NCBI GenBank assembly: GCA_050951365.1
Contig: JBMNIX010000002.1
Coordinates: 124,001-188,000, forward strand
Reading direction: 5' to 3'
Source of the DNA: JAAYHG01 sp012735455
GTDB taxonomy: Bacteria > Bacillota > DTU030 > DUMP01
DNA: 64,000 bases
Part shown: piece by piece, positions 41,871-51,148 of the stretch
Numbering within the stretch: position 1 is the stretch's first letter
Layout of the letters: each line of letters opens with the position of its first letter
The notes under the pieces: generated by a model
Database searches by the model: none
What the model was told of the DNA's origin: nothing
What the model saw: the letters and a program-made list of their open reading frames with translations, nothing else
Program-made: the position numbers and the translations under genes

Positions 41871-42863
41871 TTATTGAGGTCCAGGTTCAACCACCTCTAT
41901 TAGGAGGCGCCCTCCTGGACCTGAGCTATTTCGAGGTTGCAACTCCACCATTTCCGTGCCGCTTTGTACGGCACGGAAATGCGCCGCTGTTTGTTCACCT
42001 TCCATGCTCTGTATACGGTCAAGCGCCATACCCTCCAGGTCGGTCTGCAGCGCCTTCTCCTGTGTTCCAATAAAGGTCAGATACTGTCCCACTTCCATCT
42101 GCAGGCGTTGGACCGGCAAGAGCAGGTTTCCGGCAGGATCAACTTGATAGGGCACGAGAAAGTTAACCGAGTGCCCATTCGAAGTGAGATTCACGTCGGT
42201 CCGTCGTCGTTCCACCAGGACACCGGCGTGTACTTCCAGCCGGCCGCCTGGGACAAAATCCTGCTCCCAATAGCTGGTGACACTTTTGCCGTCATAACCA
42301 ATCACCCTGTAGTGCAGGTACTCCAGTGTGGGGTTACGAGTCGCAATCAAAGCCAGGTGGGTGTTGCTGCCTGGAAGCTGAATCCTCTGTGCGGGTTCCG
42401 GGTTGACACCACTGCCAAAAGTGGTGCTATAAAGGAGACGGTATTTATTTGGGGCCGTTGGACGGTCCTGTTCCCAAATCACTGCCAGGAGCCGGTCTTC
42501 CGGCCAAGCCGGGTGTGACAGCCGGAAGAAAGAAAGCTGTTGCTTAGTGCTGTCCTTAAGGTTGAGGGTGTACTGTGACACCGGCTGGTTTAATCCTGCG
42601 CCGAGGTCACGAAGCCGTGGTGAGGCCGGCGAGTCTGTCCCTGGCTGTCCCGGGAGACAGAGGAGAAGCAGCGCTGCGGTTGCTGCCAAAAGCGTGCGTG
42701 TCCAGACCAGAAAACGCCCTCGGGATGGAACTGCTGTGCCAGCTGTTTCCTGAGTGCGGCGGTGTACCACTTTCTGCAAGGGACCAAAGGTCCAGCCCGC
42801 GAAAAACTGATTGGCTTCTTTGCGGGCCTGTTTCAGTTTAGTGTCTAGTTCCTGGTCCCGCAT
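41871..42863 (-). CDS. Putative membrane anti-sigma factor of the second ECF system
   Basis: This 330-residue protein has a cytosolic N-terminal part (1-50), one transmembrane helix near residues 54-70 (RTLLAATAALLLLCLPG) and a large extracellular domain with no family I recognise. Its start lies inside the end of the ECF sigma gene (26-nt overlap), which is the usual tight coupling of sigma and anti-sigma genes. The N-terminus lacks the zinc HxxxCxxC motif. The role is inferred from position and topology. Confidence 0.7.
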   Translation of the reverse strand: MRDQELDTKLKQARKEANQFFAGWTFGPLQKVVHRRTQETAGTAVPSRGRFLVWTRTLLAATAALLLLCLPGQPGTDSPASPRLRDLGAGLNQPVSQYTLNLKDSTKQQLSFFRLSHPAWPEDRLLAVIWEQDRPTAPNKYRLLYSTTFGSGVNPEPAQRIQLPGSNTHLALIATRNPTLEYLHYRVIGYDGKSVTSYWEQDFVPGGRLEVHAGVLVERRRTDVNLTSNGHSVNFLVPYQVDPAGNLLLPVQRLQMEVGQYLTFIGTQEKALQTDLEGMALDRIQSMEGEQTAAHFRAVQSGTEMVELQPRNSSGPGGRLLIEVVEPGPQ

Positions 42864-43428
42864 TTTCTTCTACCCCTTGTGTCAGTCTCTTTTTCAACAT
42901 CTGTCGGGCGCGGCTTAGGTGAACCCGCACGGTACCTTCTCTTATTCCGGTGATCTCGGCAATCTCCCGCGTGGAGTAGTCATGAAAATAGTGCAGTGCC
43001 AGTACTACGCGGTACTTCACCGGCAGGTCCATAACCTTTTGCAGGACCTCTCCACCCTCTACCGCCTCCAGGTGTCGCTCCGTTTTGCCGCCAATTCCTT
43101 CCAGAGTGTGACTGTCTCCCCAGGGGATCCAGCGCCGGAAGGCCGCGGAGCGGAGGTGATCGCGACAGAGGTTAACGGTGATCCGGTGAATCCAAGTAAA
43201 GTATGAGGACTCGTGCCGGAAGTCATCCAGGTTTTGATAAACACGGCAGAAGACCTCCTGGGCTACATCCTCCGCCAGGTACCGATCCCGAAGATAGTAG
43301 TAGGCGAGGCGCAGCACCTGATCGCCAAACCGGCGCATAAGGTATTCCAACTCTTGGGAGCGTTGCTCGTTTTGTTCGGCGGTCCGAGCTTTCGCTTGGA
43401 CAGTAACCATCTTTTCCACGCCTGTCAC
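42838..43428 (-). CDS. ECF-type RNA polymerase sigma factor (second)
   Basis: This 196-residue ECF sigma factor has region 2 (LRLAYYYLRDRYLAEDVAQE with VFCRVYQNLDDFRHESSYFT) and region 4 (YRVVLALHYFHDYSTREIAE with GIREGTVRVHLSRARQMLKK). GTG 43428 is the longest start; GTG 43419 has GAGG at a better distance. It overlaps the anti-sigma gene and follows the ABC permease by 47 nt. I see no GGAAC/CGTC promoter here, unlike the first ECF system. Confidence 0.9.
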   Translation of the reverse strand: MTGVEKMVTVQAKARTAEQNEQRSQELEYLMRRFGDQVLRLAYYYLRDRYLAEDVAQEVFCRVYQNLDDFRHESSYFTWIHRITVNLCRDHLRSAAFRRWIPWGDSHTLEGIGGKTERHLEAVEGGEVLQKVMDLPVKYRVVLALHYFHDYSTREIAEITGIREGTVRVHLSRARQMLKKRLTQGVEENAGPGTRH

Positions 43429-43475
43429 CCTCGTTGGTGCAAGACCTTTCGTCTAGATTATACACTAAGTAGCTG

Positions 43476-44501
43476 TTAATCAGCCCTAATCTCTTGGCGC
43501 ATAAAGAGGGCGTAAGAGGCGGCAAAGCAAAGCAGTGTGGCGGCAACGAGACCGGTGAGGTGTGGCCAAATGAGGAGTAGGCTTTGGCCCAAAGGCAGCG
43601 GCCCCGGTATGGCTCCTTGGATCTGGCCCAGGAGAACCGGGCCCAATGCCCTGAGATTGGGGTTAAGGATGGCAACCATGGCTTCGTTGTAGAGAACAGA
43701 GGGGGATAAACGGCTGAGGAAGAGTTCTACGTTCTGGTTACGCAAAGCTGTGGCAAAGTCGTTTTGATCCATGACGGGGAAGAGCGCATTGGCTACCAAG
43801 CCGGCCAAGAGAGAGGTGAAAACGGCAAAGAACAACCACGTGGCGATCCCAGCCAGCGCGGAAGTGGCTGCCTGGCGGAAAAGCACCGAAAAGAGAATCC
43901 CCAGAGCCAACCAGAGGGCCATATAGACCGTTGTGAGGAGGAAAAAGACCAGTATGCGCACCAATTCCTCACCTGTGGGAGGAATACCGATCATAACGAG
44001 GCCCAATCCCGATACCAGCACAGCCAGGGAAAGCAGCATTATCCCTAAGATGGTAACACCGGCGAGGAACTTTCCGTTGATTACGGCATCGCGGAAAATG
44101 GGCTGGGCCAGGAGGCGGCTCAGGGTACGCCGGGACCGTTCGCCATTGATAGCATCAAAGCCTAAAGAGAGCCCGATTAAGGGACCTAACAGAGAGACGA
44201 AGGATACAAAGGGCGGAAGGGAGTTACCGCCGCTGGTGAAAAGACGTAAGAAAACAAAGTCTGCCTCTTGTTGTGCTACCGCAGCCCTGATGCCCATGGC
44301 GGCTGCGTAGATGCTGGCCAGGCCGGTCAAGAACACTAGGCCGGCAATGATAGAAAACCTCTTGCTATTTAGATGGTCGGCTAGTTCTTTGCGGTAAAGG
44401 ACGAGAAGTCCTGTGTTTTGTTCCTTCAGTTGAGATATCCGGTCCGACCACGACAGCAGCCCGGACTGGGTGCGTCTTGATCCGCGCAGGAGAGCAAACA
44501 T
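43476..44501 (-). CDS. ABC-2 type transporter permease
   Basis: This 341-residue protein begins with a 35-residue cytosolic stretch and then six transmembrane helices, including IIAGLVFLTGLASIYAAAMG and VTILGIMLLSLAVLVSGLGL, with the NGERSRRTLSRLLAQPIFRD segment usual for ABC-2/NosY-type permeases. It overlaps the ATPase gene at its start and works with it, probably as an exporter of a protein, peptide or lipid. The substrate is unknown. Confidence 0.87.
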   Translation of the reverse strand: MFALLRGSRRTQSGLLSWSDRISQLKEQNTGLLVLYRKELADHLNSKRFSIIAGLVFLTGLASIYAAAMGIRAAVAQQEADFVFLRLFTSGGNSLPPFVSFVSLLGPLIGLSLGFDAINGERSRRTLSRLLAQPIFRDAVINGKFLAGVTILGIMLLSLAVLVSGLGLVMIGIPPTGEELVRILVFFLLTTVYMALWLALGILFSVLFRQAATSALAGIATWLFFAVFTSLLAGLVANALFPVMDQNDFATALRNQNVELFLSRLSPSVLYNEAMVAILNPNLRALGPVLLGQIQGAIPGPLPLGQSLLLIWPHLTGLVAATLLCFAASYALFMRQEIRAD

Positions 44502-45454
44502 TATGCTACCCCCTCCCGTGTGAAGTAGCGGCGGTAAATGGCGTCCAGATCCCGACCGCGCTGGCGCAGGTGGAGCAGGCTGTAGCCCTCTTGAAACAGG
44601 GTACGGCTCAGGGTAGCGCGGATGTCTCTACCAGCCGTAACCTGAAACAACCCGTGCCTGCGTTCAACTGCTCTAACTTCGGGTAGGTTTCTTATGATTT
44701 GTAGCAGCCGCTCGTCATCGGGATCGGCTTTGACCTCCAGGCTTTGCGGTTCATCCTTCAGCGCCTGTTCGCCCAGTGTGTCAATGGGACCTGCTGCAAG
44801 CAGCCTGCCCTGAACAAAAATCCCGACTCGGTCGCAGATCTGTTGCATCTGGTGCAGCAGGTGGGACGAGATAAGAACAGTTCGCCCGTCCTCCCTGGCC
44901 AGCTGACGCATCAGTTCCAACACCTCTTGTGTTCCTTCCGGGTCAATCCCCAGAGTGGGCTCGTCAAGGATGACAATCTTAGGGTTTTTGACCAGGGCAT
45001 CGGCGATCCCCAGACGCTGGCGCATGCCGCGGGAGTAAGTGCCGGCGGGTTGGTCAGCTGCTGGTGCGAGGCCCACTCGCTCCAGGAGAGTGTCGATCCT
45101 TTCCTTGGCGGTTTGGGCGGGAAGTCCGTTAAGCTGCGCTGTGTATTGCAGGTTTTGCCGACCGGTTAGGTCTTCGTAAAAACCCACGTTGTCCGGAAGA
45201 TACCCCACCACTCGCTTTACGGCCAGTGGCTCTCGCGTTGGGTTGTGGCCAGCCACCTTTACCTCACCAGCTGTGGGTTCGGTTAGCCCCATCAGCATCA
45301 AGATGGTAGTTGTCTTACCGGCACCGTTGGGGCCCAGAAGCCCAAAGACCTCCCCTGCCAAGATCTCCAGGTTTAGATTGTCGACAGCTGTGAAGGCCCC
45401 GTAACGTTTTGTAAGCCCTGCAGTAGAGATAAGGCTTCTTTCAACTGCAACCAT
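44501..45454 (-). CDS. ABC transporter ATP-binding protein
   Basis: This 317-residue ATPase has Walker A LLGPNGAGKTTTILMLMG, the signature YSRGMRQRLGIADALVKN, Walker B KIVILDEPTLGIDPEG and the switch His in LISSHLLHQM. The C-terminal 80 residues are the usual DUF4162-like extension of exporter ATPases. It sits between the NEW3 protein gene and the permease with 2-nt spacing, so the three form one operon. Confidence 0.94.
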   Translation of the reverse strand: MVAVERSLISTAGLTKRYGAFTAVDNLNLEILAGEVFGLLGPNGAGKTTTILMLMGLTEPTAGEVKVAGHNPTREPLAVKRVVGYLPDNVGFYEDLTGRQNLQYTAQLNGLPAQTAKERIDTLLERVGLAPAADQPAGTYSRGMRQRLGIADALVKNPKIVILDEPTLGIDPEGTQEVLELMRQLAREDGRTVLISSHLLHQMQQICDRVGIFVQGRLLAAGPIDTLGEQALKDEPQSLEVKADPDDERLLQIIRNLPEVRAVERRHGLFQVTAGRDIRATLSRTLFQEGYSLLHLRQRGRDLDAIYRRYFTREGVA

Positions 45455-45456
45455 GG

Positions 45457-46656
45457 TTATCGTCTCCCGTACAGCCTAAAGAGCCTGAGCACACCAGCTA
45501 TGGCAGCAACAATAACAGCCACGCCTACAATGCCCCACAGAGTCGATGTTTTCACCAACACCCGTAGCTCGGTGCTGCTTCTTGCCTCCGGACTGCTGGC
45601 GGTGAGGCTCACTACGTAATCACCGGCAATGGCACGACGATCGGGACGTATATAAGCCTTAACCTGCTTGGTTTCTCCGGCGGCCAACAAATCAAGTTCC
45701 TCCGGTTCGAAACGGACGGACCAGTTCTGTGGCTCCCAGGAAGTAAACCTTACCCCATTCAAGTCAGCACTGCCGGTGTTTGTAACGTCCAGGGTAATCT
45801 CCCGTTCCTGTCCGGGATTGGCAGAGGCATTAAGGCGGCCGCTCGGAGTGGATAGTTTAAGCTCATATGTTCCGGTGATCTTAACTACCAGTTCTGTTTG
45901 CAGTGTGCCGCCTGCTGACACCGCGGCAATGGGGATCTTATACTCCCCGGCTTTAACACCCTGTGCCGGAATAACCTCCACATCCAGGGCCTGGCTTTCC
46001 CCAGCCTTGATGCTCAAGCTGGCGATCTTTTTGCTGTCGTAAGCGGGGCTGAAGGAAATCTGCCAGCCGCGCGGCACTTGAGCCGCCAGACTGTAAGATT
46101 GCTCTTTTGCGGTATCGTTGGTAAGATTAACGCGGAATTCAAAAGTGGCCCCAGCTGGCCCTTCCAGCTGCGGGTACTGAGCCTGGAGCTTACCTTCCCC
46201 CGTTCCCTTTGTAGATACTTTGAGATCCAGGGTGAGGTTAGCGACCGCTTTCCCTGCAGCGGCCCTGACAACTACCTGGTATGTCCCCTCTTTTAGCTCC
46301 GCTGGTAGTTCCAGTTCCAGGGTGAGATTTTGGGGGATGCCTCTTTGAGCAAAAACCTGGTGTACCGCTTTGCCGTGTCCCTCCAGGGTGTACTGCCACC
46401 CCTCCGGGGCTGAGACCACACTCACGTTCACCGGTTGCGAAGAGAGCCCAGCATTAAGAACCTCAAGCGGAAATTCTACAGTTTCACCTGGCCGAGCAGT
46501 GACACCGGGATAAGGGGTGCTTAGAATGAGCTGCCCCTGGGCCAAGGCTAGGCCCGAGATCAAAGGCAGTAAACTACTTACAATCAGCAGCGCTGCGAGA
46601 AGTACGAGCACCCCCTTACGCAGCTTCAAGAAAACTGTTGACCTACTAGAATTCAC
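45457..46656 (-). CDS. NEW3-domain exported membrane protein
   Basis: This 399-residue protein has a signal peptide (residues 14-40), three beta-sandwich repeats of the NEW3/COG1470 kind (for example ETVEFPLEVLNAGLSSQPVN, ATFEFRVNLTNDTAKEQSYS and REITLDVTNTGSADLNGVRF), and a C-terminal transmembrane helix with a short basic tail (LYGRR). GTG 46656 follows GGAGG by 9 nt. It is the first gene of the operon with the ABC exporter, so it may be an extracytoplasmic partner of it. Confidence 0.85.
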   Translation of the reverse strand: MNSSRSTVFLKLRKGVLVLLAALLIVSSLLPLISGLALAQGQLILSTPYPGVTARPGETVEFPLEVLNAGLSSQPVNVSVVSAPEGWQYTLEGHGKAVHQVFAQRGIPQNLTLELELPAELKEGTYQVVVRAAAGKAVANLTLDLKVSTKGTGEGKLQAQYPQLEGPAGATFEFRVNLTNDTAKEQSYSLAAQVPRGWQISFSPAYDSKKIASLSIKAGESQALDVEVIPAQGVKAGEYKIPIAAVSAGGTLQTELVVKITGTYELKLSTPSGRLNASANPGQEREITLDVTNTGSADLNGVRFTSWEPQNWSVRFEPEELDLLAAGETKQVKAYIRPDRRAIAGDYVVSLTASSPEARSSTELRVLVKTSTLWGIVGVAVIVAAIAGVLRLFRLYGRR

Positions 46657-46727
46657 CTTCCTATGCCTCCCTTTTTGATATTACCGTTCATTAAAGATAG
46701 ACGAAATAGCACCTGCGAAACGTAACA

Positions 46728-46756
46728 CCTGCCACGGGGACTGTCCCCGTGGCAGG
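46728..46756. repeat. Perfect 13-bp palindromic hairpin
   Basis: CCTGCCACGGGGA (46728-46740) and TCCCCGTGGCAGG (46744-46756) pair perfectly around CTG. It lies between divergent genes, where a terminator is not expected, and GTGGCAGG is repeated once more just after it. It belongs to the same hairpin family as those at 41821, 50053 and 51149. Confidence 0.75.
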
Positions 46757-46902
46757 GCCGTGGCAGGTGGGCGGCAGGGCTTCCAGAAGATTACAGCGGA
46801 ACTTTTAGAGAGCGAGCTTCGTCTATAAGACCAAGAAGCCTGCGCCCAGGAAGTGCCCCTTTTGCGCGGGCTGGCTGGCAAGAATGAAGGAGGTCAAAGG
46901 AC

Positions 46903-47934
46903 TTGAAAGGGAAATGGAGGTTAGCCGCCGTTATATTAGCGGGCGTGATGTTCATAGTAGGGGTGGGTTTCAGTGCCAAGGAGACAGTGCCGGCTTTAGT
47001 GAACCAGGTGCAGTTTGTATTGAACGACCGTGAGGTCCAGCCAAGCGACCGCCCTGGCTACTACTTCAATGGGGTCGATTATGTACCTGAAGCACTGAAC
47101 TACAAAGGTACCAATTATGTACCGCTGCGCTTTGTTGCCGAGGTGCTCGGCCTTAAGGTAGCATGGGACCAGGAAACGCGCAGCATTATCCTGGGAGAGA
47201 CGATAGCCGTTCCCCCGGTGGCGCCGCCCGATCCCGAGAAAAAGCCGTCCTTTCAGATGCTGAATCCCGCAGAGGCTCCCCAGGGGGTGCGAGATCTGAT
47301 CAACCGCTCCCGTGAGCTTGAACTTGCCCAAACCATAACTGTGGGGGAGGAGACCTACCTGGTAGTAACGCGGGGCGTCAAGCCCACTGGCGGCTACGCA
47401 GTGGAGATTGAGAGTGTTGTTGATACTGGAGAAGAAATAGAGGTGCAGGTGAGGTACGTGGACCCAGCACCTGATGCCATCGTCACACAGGCGCTCACCT
47501 ACCCTGTTGCGTTGGCCGTGCTGCCCAAAGTTGAGAAACCCGTGCGTTTTATCGGTGTTGACGAGGCTTATATCCCACAGCTCTGGGGTCTGGATTACCT
47601 GGAGCCCGTAGTCGCAGAAGGTTCAACGAATATCAAGCTTCTTTCTCCTACGGTCCAGGGCTCTGAGCTTACCGTTCGCGGCGTGGCGCGAGTATGGGAA
47701 GCGGCGCTGAACTGGGAGATTTTGGCCGACGGCAAGGTTGTGGATGAGGGCTGTCTTATGACTGCCAGTGGTGCACCGGACTGGGGCTATTTCAGCCTAA
47801 CCCTTCCTACACGTCTTGCCCAAGGCGAAAACTATTTCCTGCGCCTCTTTTGGTCCAGCCCCAAGGATGGTTCCCCCCTCGACGTGGTGGAGGTGTCCTT
47901 GGACTCTTACCGCAGTGAGGCCAAAGGACGTTAG
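46903..47934 (+). CDS. Exported protein with copper-amine-oxidase-like stalk domain
   Basis: This 343-residue secreted protein has a signal peptide (residues 1-25), a copper amine oxidase N-terminal-like stalk domain (GTNYVPLRFVAEVLGLKVAW then RSIILGETI), a PrcB-like segment (YLVVTRGVKPTGGYAVEIES) and a C-terminal Gmad2-type immunoglobulin-like domain (IKLLSPTVQGSELTVRGVAR). TTG 46903 follows AGGAGG. It is a cell-surface protein of unknown role, and the stalk domain does not imply oxidase activity. Confidence 0.8.
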   Translation: MKGKWRLAAVILAGVMFIVGVGFSAKETVPALVNQVQFVLNDREVQPSDRPGYYFNGVDYVPEALNYKGTNYVPLRFVAEVLGLKVAWDQETRSIILGETIAVPPVAPPDPEKKPSFQMLNPAEAPQGVRDLINRSRELELAQTITVGEETYLVVTRGVKPTGGYAVEIESVVDTGEEIEVQVRYVDPAPDAIVTQALTYPVALAVLPKVEKPVRFIGVDEAYIPQLWGLDYLEPVVAEGSTNIKLLSPTVQGSELTVRGVARVWEAALNWEILADGKVVDEGCLMTASGAPDWGYFSLTLPTRLAQGENYFLRLFWSSPKDGSPLDVVEVSLDSYRSEAKGR

Positions 47935-47947
47935 GTAGTTTGTTGCG

Positions 47948-47982
47948 GCCTGTCACGGGAATAATCCGTGACAGGCTTTTTT
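47948..47982 (+). terminator. Terminator after the stalk-domain gene
   Basis: GCCTGTCACGG and CCGTGACAGGC form a perfect 11-bp stem, followed by TTTTTT. Confidence 0.9.
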
Positions 47983-48118
47983 GCTTTTGTCTTGGAATTG
48001 ACGAGGTAAACAACGCAAGACAAGGATTAAAAGAACAGATTGTGCTAAACTGTCTAATTTGGACTCCTCGTTGCAGTGAACAGATTTGCTAAAGCAGCCA
48101 AATGTTTTTAGTATTTAA

Positions 48119-48134
48119 TTAAGCAATTGTTTAA
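48119..48134. promoter_or_regulatory. Palindromic operator candidate for the ArsR regulator
   Basis: TTAAGCAATTGTTTAA is a near-perfect palindrome (TTAAnCAATTGnTTAA), 34 nt upstream of the ArsR start. Operators of ArsR/SmtB regulators are often AT-rich palindromes of this size, so autoregulation is likely. Confidence 0.55.
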
Positions 48135-48167
48135 GTGTTTGTCCCAGATTAATGTAGGAGTGATAGG

Positions 48168-48533
48168 ATGGAGAAACAGGCGGAAATGCCAAGCCAGGTA
48201 AGCGGTGGTTCAAAATTAAAAGAAATCAAGGAGCAAGTTGCCGGCCTCACTGGTGTAGGTGAGTTGTTCAAGATTCTTTCCGATGACACCAGGAACAAAT
48301 TACTGTACGCCTTGCATCACAAGAAAGAGCTCTGTGTTCGGGATATGGCAGAATTGACGAACTTGAGTCTGCCAGCTGTTTCTCATCACCTGCGCATCAT
48401 GCGCAACCAGCGGCTGGTAAATGCCCGCCGTGTTGGCAAGGAGGTTTATTACTCCCTGCGCGACAGGCAAATCGTAGCCTTGATTGCCATGGCTGCAGTG
48501 CGAGCCCGAGCTTTGGGGTTGAATGTATTCTGA
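48168..48533 (+). CDS. ArsR/SmtB-family transcriptional regulator
   Basis: This 121-residue winged-helix protein contains LFKILSDDTRNKLLYALHHK, ELCVRDMAELTNLSLPAVSH and HLRIMRNQRLVNARRVGKEV. Only one Cys is present in the ELCVRD segment where many metal sensors have CVC, so it may not sense metals in the usual way. It precedes a radical SAM gene by 92 nt in the same direction and probably controls it. Confidence 0.88.
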   Translation: MEKQAEMPSQVSGGSKLKEIKEQVAGLTGVGELFKILSDDTRNKLLYALHHKKELCVRDMAELTNLSLPAVSHHLRIMRNQRLVNARRVGKEVYYSLRDRQIVALIAMAAVRARALGLNVF

Positions 48534-48625
48534 ACGGGGTGGGCCAAAAAAGCGGACGGGGGTGGCTGGTGGACAGACCTAGCTGTTAATTTGTCGGGTA
48601 GAGATATAAAGGGGGAGGAAAGCAA

Positions 48626-50017
48626 ATGCCAATGACCAACACCTTGACAGCGGGGATGGAGCGTGCCAGGGAGCTTGCGGCGGAACTGGCTCTTGACCAA
48701 GCCCTTAAGTACCTGAACCGGAATCCAGACGAGAATCTGCCCCGCATCCTTGACTTTGTTGAACGCTTGGCTCCCGATGAAGGACAAAAGAAAAACATTC
48801 GAGTGCTGAAGAAAAGACTGGCCGATGATGAACGAGCGTTTGCTCAGATAAAACGCCTTGCCTCTAACCAGAAGATGCTCAAGAACTTCATGAACATATG
48901 GGTGATCAAAGCTATTGTGCTCGGCGGTCCACACCGCAATGCCTTAATGAAGCGCTACAATGTGCATATTCCCTGCGCTATTCTGGTGGATCCAACCTCG
49001 GCCTGCAACCTGCGTTGCAGAGGTTGCTGGGCTGGCAAGTACCAGCAAATGGATCGCCTGGAGCCAGAGTTGTTGAACCGGATTCTGCGCGAGGCCAAGG
49101 ACCTGGGGATCTACTGGATTGTATTCTCCGGCGGCGAACCCTTTGCCTATCCTGAGCTCTTGGACGTGGTGGCTGAGCATCCGGACCTCGCCTTCATGGC
49201 TTATACCAACGGCACTTTAATCTATGATAAGGTCGCCGACCGCTTGGCGGAGCTGGCCAATTTTACGCCGGCTATCAGCCTCGAGGGCTGGCGGGAAGAA
49301 ACGGACGCGCGACGGGGTGAAGGAGTATTTGACAAAATCGTCGCCACCATGGACCGGCTGCGGGAACGGGGAATCTTCTTTGGCGCCTCGGTAACCGTGA
49401 CACGCCAGAACATCGATACCATCTTTTCCGATGAGTTCATCGATTTCCTGGTCGACAAAGGTGCAGTGTACGCCTGGAGCTTCCACTACATCCCGGTAGG
49501 CCGAGGGCCCAACCTCGATATGATGATAACACCTGAACAACGGGCCTGGTTGGTAGAGCGGGTGGCACAAATCCGCAATACCAAACCTATCCTAATTGCC
49601 GATTTCTGGAACGACGGGCACTTTACCGGGGGCTGCATTGCGGGTGGTAAGATGTATTTGCATATCAACGCAGCCGGTGATGTGGAACCGTGTGCCTTTG
49701 CCCACTTTGCCAGCGACAATATTCATGACAAGAGCCTCCTGGAGGTTCTGTCCTCACCGCTCTTTAAGGCCTATCAGGCACGTCAGCCTTTCTATAAGAA
49801 GAGCGCCTACGCTCCTTGTCCCATTATTGATGTGCCGCAGGCTTTGCGCGACATTGTCGCCGAGTCGGGGGCGCGACCAACCCACAGTGGAGCAGAAGAC
49901 GTACTCACAGGCACTTCAGCAGCTTTCCTTGACCGCCGCTCGGCCCAGTGGCGTCAAGTAGCCGATACCCTGGAAGAACGTTATTATGGAACTGAAATCA
50001 AGAACGTAGGCAAATAG
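48626..50017 (+). CDS. Radical SAM protein with C-terminal Cys cluster
   Basis: This 463-residue protein has a helical N-terminal domain (residues 1-115), the radical SAM motif CNLRCRGCWAGKYQQMD near residue 129, FSGGEPFAYPELLDVV, and a C-terminal auxiliary-cluster region with GGCIAGGKMYLHINAAGDVE then PCAFAHF and a later APCPIIDVPQAL. GGGGGAGG precedes ATG 48626. With an ArsR regulator upstream, it belongs to a widespread but uncharacterised clostridial gene pair. No peptide or cofactor substrate is encoded nearby. Confidence 0.82.
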   Translation: MPMTNTLTAGMERARELAAELALDQALKYLNRNPDENLPRILDFVERLAPDEGQKKNIRVLKKRLADDERAFAQIKRLASNQKMLKNFMNIWVIKAIVLGGPHRNALMKRYNVHIPCAILVDPTSACNLRCRGCWAGKYQQMDRLEPELLNRILREAKDLGIYWIVFSGGEPFAYPELLDVVAEHPDLAFMAYTNGTLIYDKVADRLAELANFTPAISLEGWREETDARRGEGVFDKIVATMDRLRERGIFFGASVTVTRQNIDTIFSDEFIDFLVDKGAVYAWSFHYIPVGRGPNLDMMITPEQRAWLVERVAQIRNTKPILIADFWNDGHFTGGCIAGGKMYLHINAAGDVEPCAFAHFASDNIHDKSLLEVLSSPLFKAYQARQPFYKKSAYAPCPIIDVPQALRDIVAESGARPTHSGAEDVLTGTSAAFLDRRSAQWRQVADTLEERYYGTEIKNVGK

Positions 50018-50033
50018 ATTAAGGCTTGCTTCA

Positions 50034-50095
50034 AGACCTGTCACGGGAGGACATCTCTGCCAAGGGATGGTCCCTGCGGCAGGTCTTAGTTTTTC
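50034..50095 (+). terminator. Compound hairpin after the radical SAM gene
   Basis: AGACCTG and CAGGTCT form an outer stem; CTGCC-AGGGA with TCCCT-GGCAG forms an inner one; TTAGTTTTT follows. The inner part has the same core as the hairpins at 41821, 46728 and 51149. Confidence 0.65.
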
Positions 50096-50253
50096 CCCGG
50101 TTTCGGCTGTCTAAGACTTAAGAAAAGGCGGGCAGGAAGATCTTAAGTAGGATCTGAGGCAAATTCGCCAATAAGATGGTGGCGAATAGCGCACGGTCAG
50201 GTTCCCGCATATACTGCTACCATCACTGCAAACATGAATTAGGGGGTATTCCC

Positions 50254-51117
50254 ATGACTGCCACCTCTCAAGAAGCAAACCTGGCCCCGTTGCCGCTCCG
50301 CCAGGAGCTCGATTTTTGGTTGGGCATCATGACTGACCATTCGCGCTTTATGCGCAATGCCTTCGATCCTACCGAAGAAAAGCTGTTTCGCCGGGCCCAC
50401 GACTTTGGCGAGCGTTTCGCCCTACTGCGCAACCAGAACCGTATTCAGCCGGAACTAAGTGTTCAGTTTCTTATATTAGTGCAGGAACTCTTAGCACACC
50501 TAATTGTCTTTAAAGGCCGTGTGGCTGCAGGGCTTGAGGCATGCCAGATACTTGCCATCCTTCCTGCGGGATTCATCGAGCACATCCGGCGTGAAGCTAT
50601 TTTCTTTTCTGGCGTCCTGGCCCGCCTCAGGGGGGGACCTCGCCCCACTCTGGAGGATCTTGGACTGCCAGGGAGCGGTATGGCCGTCACAGCCCCACAG
50701 GTCCTTATCCCTCGGCTGCGGCAAGAGTTTCGGGCTATAGCTTACGAAGAGATGCTATTTTGGCTGCGTATTGACTTTGAGCACATGGGGGTGCTTGCTG
50801 TTCGCTTTCTGCCCGAGCAAGAGGCTTACCGGCGCGAGACTTTGCGTTGGGGACAGAGACTCGCCCAGCAGTACGATGCAGTCCTATCAGCCTTTAACCG
50901 GAATGCCGATCCACGGCCTTTATTTGCTCCAACCCTTGCCCTCGTCGAGGAACATGCAGCCTTTTTGACACAGTTGTTCAACGATATCGTCACCTGTTCC
51001 ATTCCCGGTGGGCAGACCAACTTCTGGCCACGTCTTGTTAATCACATGTGGCGCGAAGGTACTTATTTTATTCAGGTTCTCAGGGTCCTCATCTCCCTGG
51101 CGGACTCTGGCTTGTAA
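50254..51117 (+). CDS. DUF2935 family protein
   Basis: This 287-residue helical protein has two similar halves: LDFWLGIMTDHSRFMRNAFD near the start and AYEEMLFWLRIDFEHMGVLA in the middle, and conserved His/Glu pairs suggest a ferritin-like di-metal fold. The DUF2935 family occurs in Bacillus and Clostridia spore formers; its function is unknown. ATG 50254 follows AGGGGG by 7 nt; the frame is open upstream to 50176 without support. Confidence 0.8.
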   Translation: MTATSQEANLAPLPLRQELDFWLGIMTDHSRFMRNAFDPTEEKLFRRAHDFGERFALLRNQNRIQPELSVQFLILVQELLAHLIVFKGRVAAGLEACQILAILPAGFIEHIRREAIFFSGVLARLRGGPRPTLEDLGLPGSGMAVTAPQVLIPRLRQEFRAIAYEEMLFWLRIDFEHMGVLAVRFLPEQEAYRRETLRWGQRLAQQYDAVLSAFNRNADPRPLFAPTLALVEEHAAFLTQLFNDIVTCSIPGGQTNFWPRLVNHMWREGTYFIQVLRVLISLADSGL

Positions 51118-51148
51118 ACACTCTCCTCATCCCAGAGCCTGCCATGTA

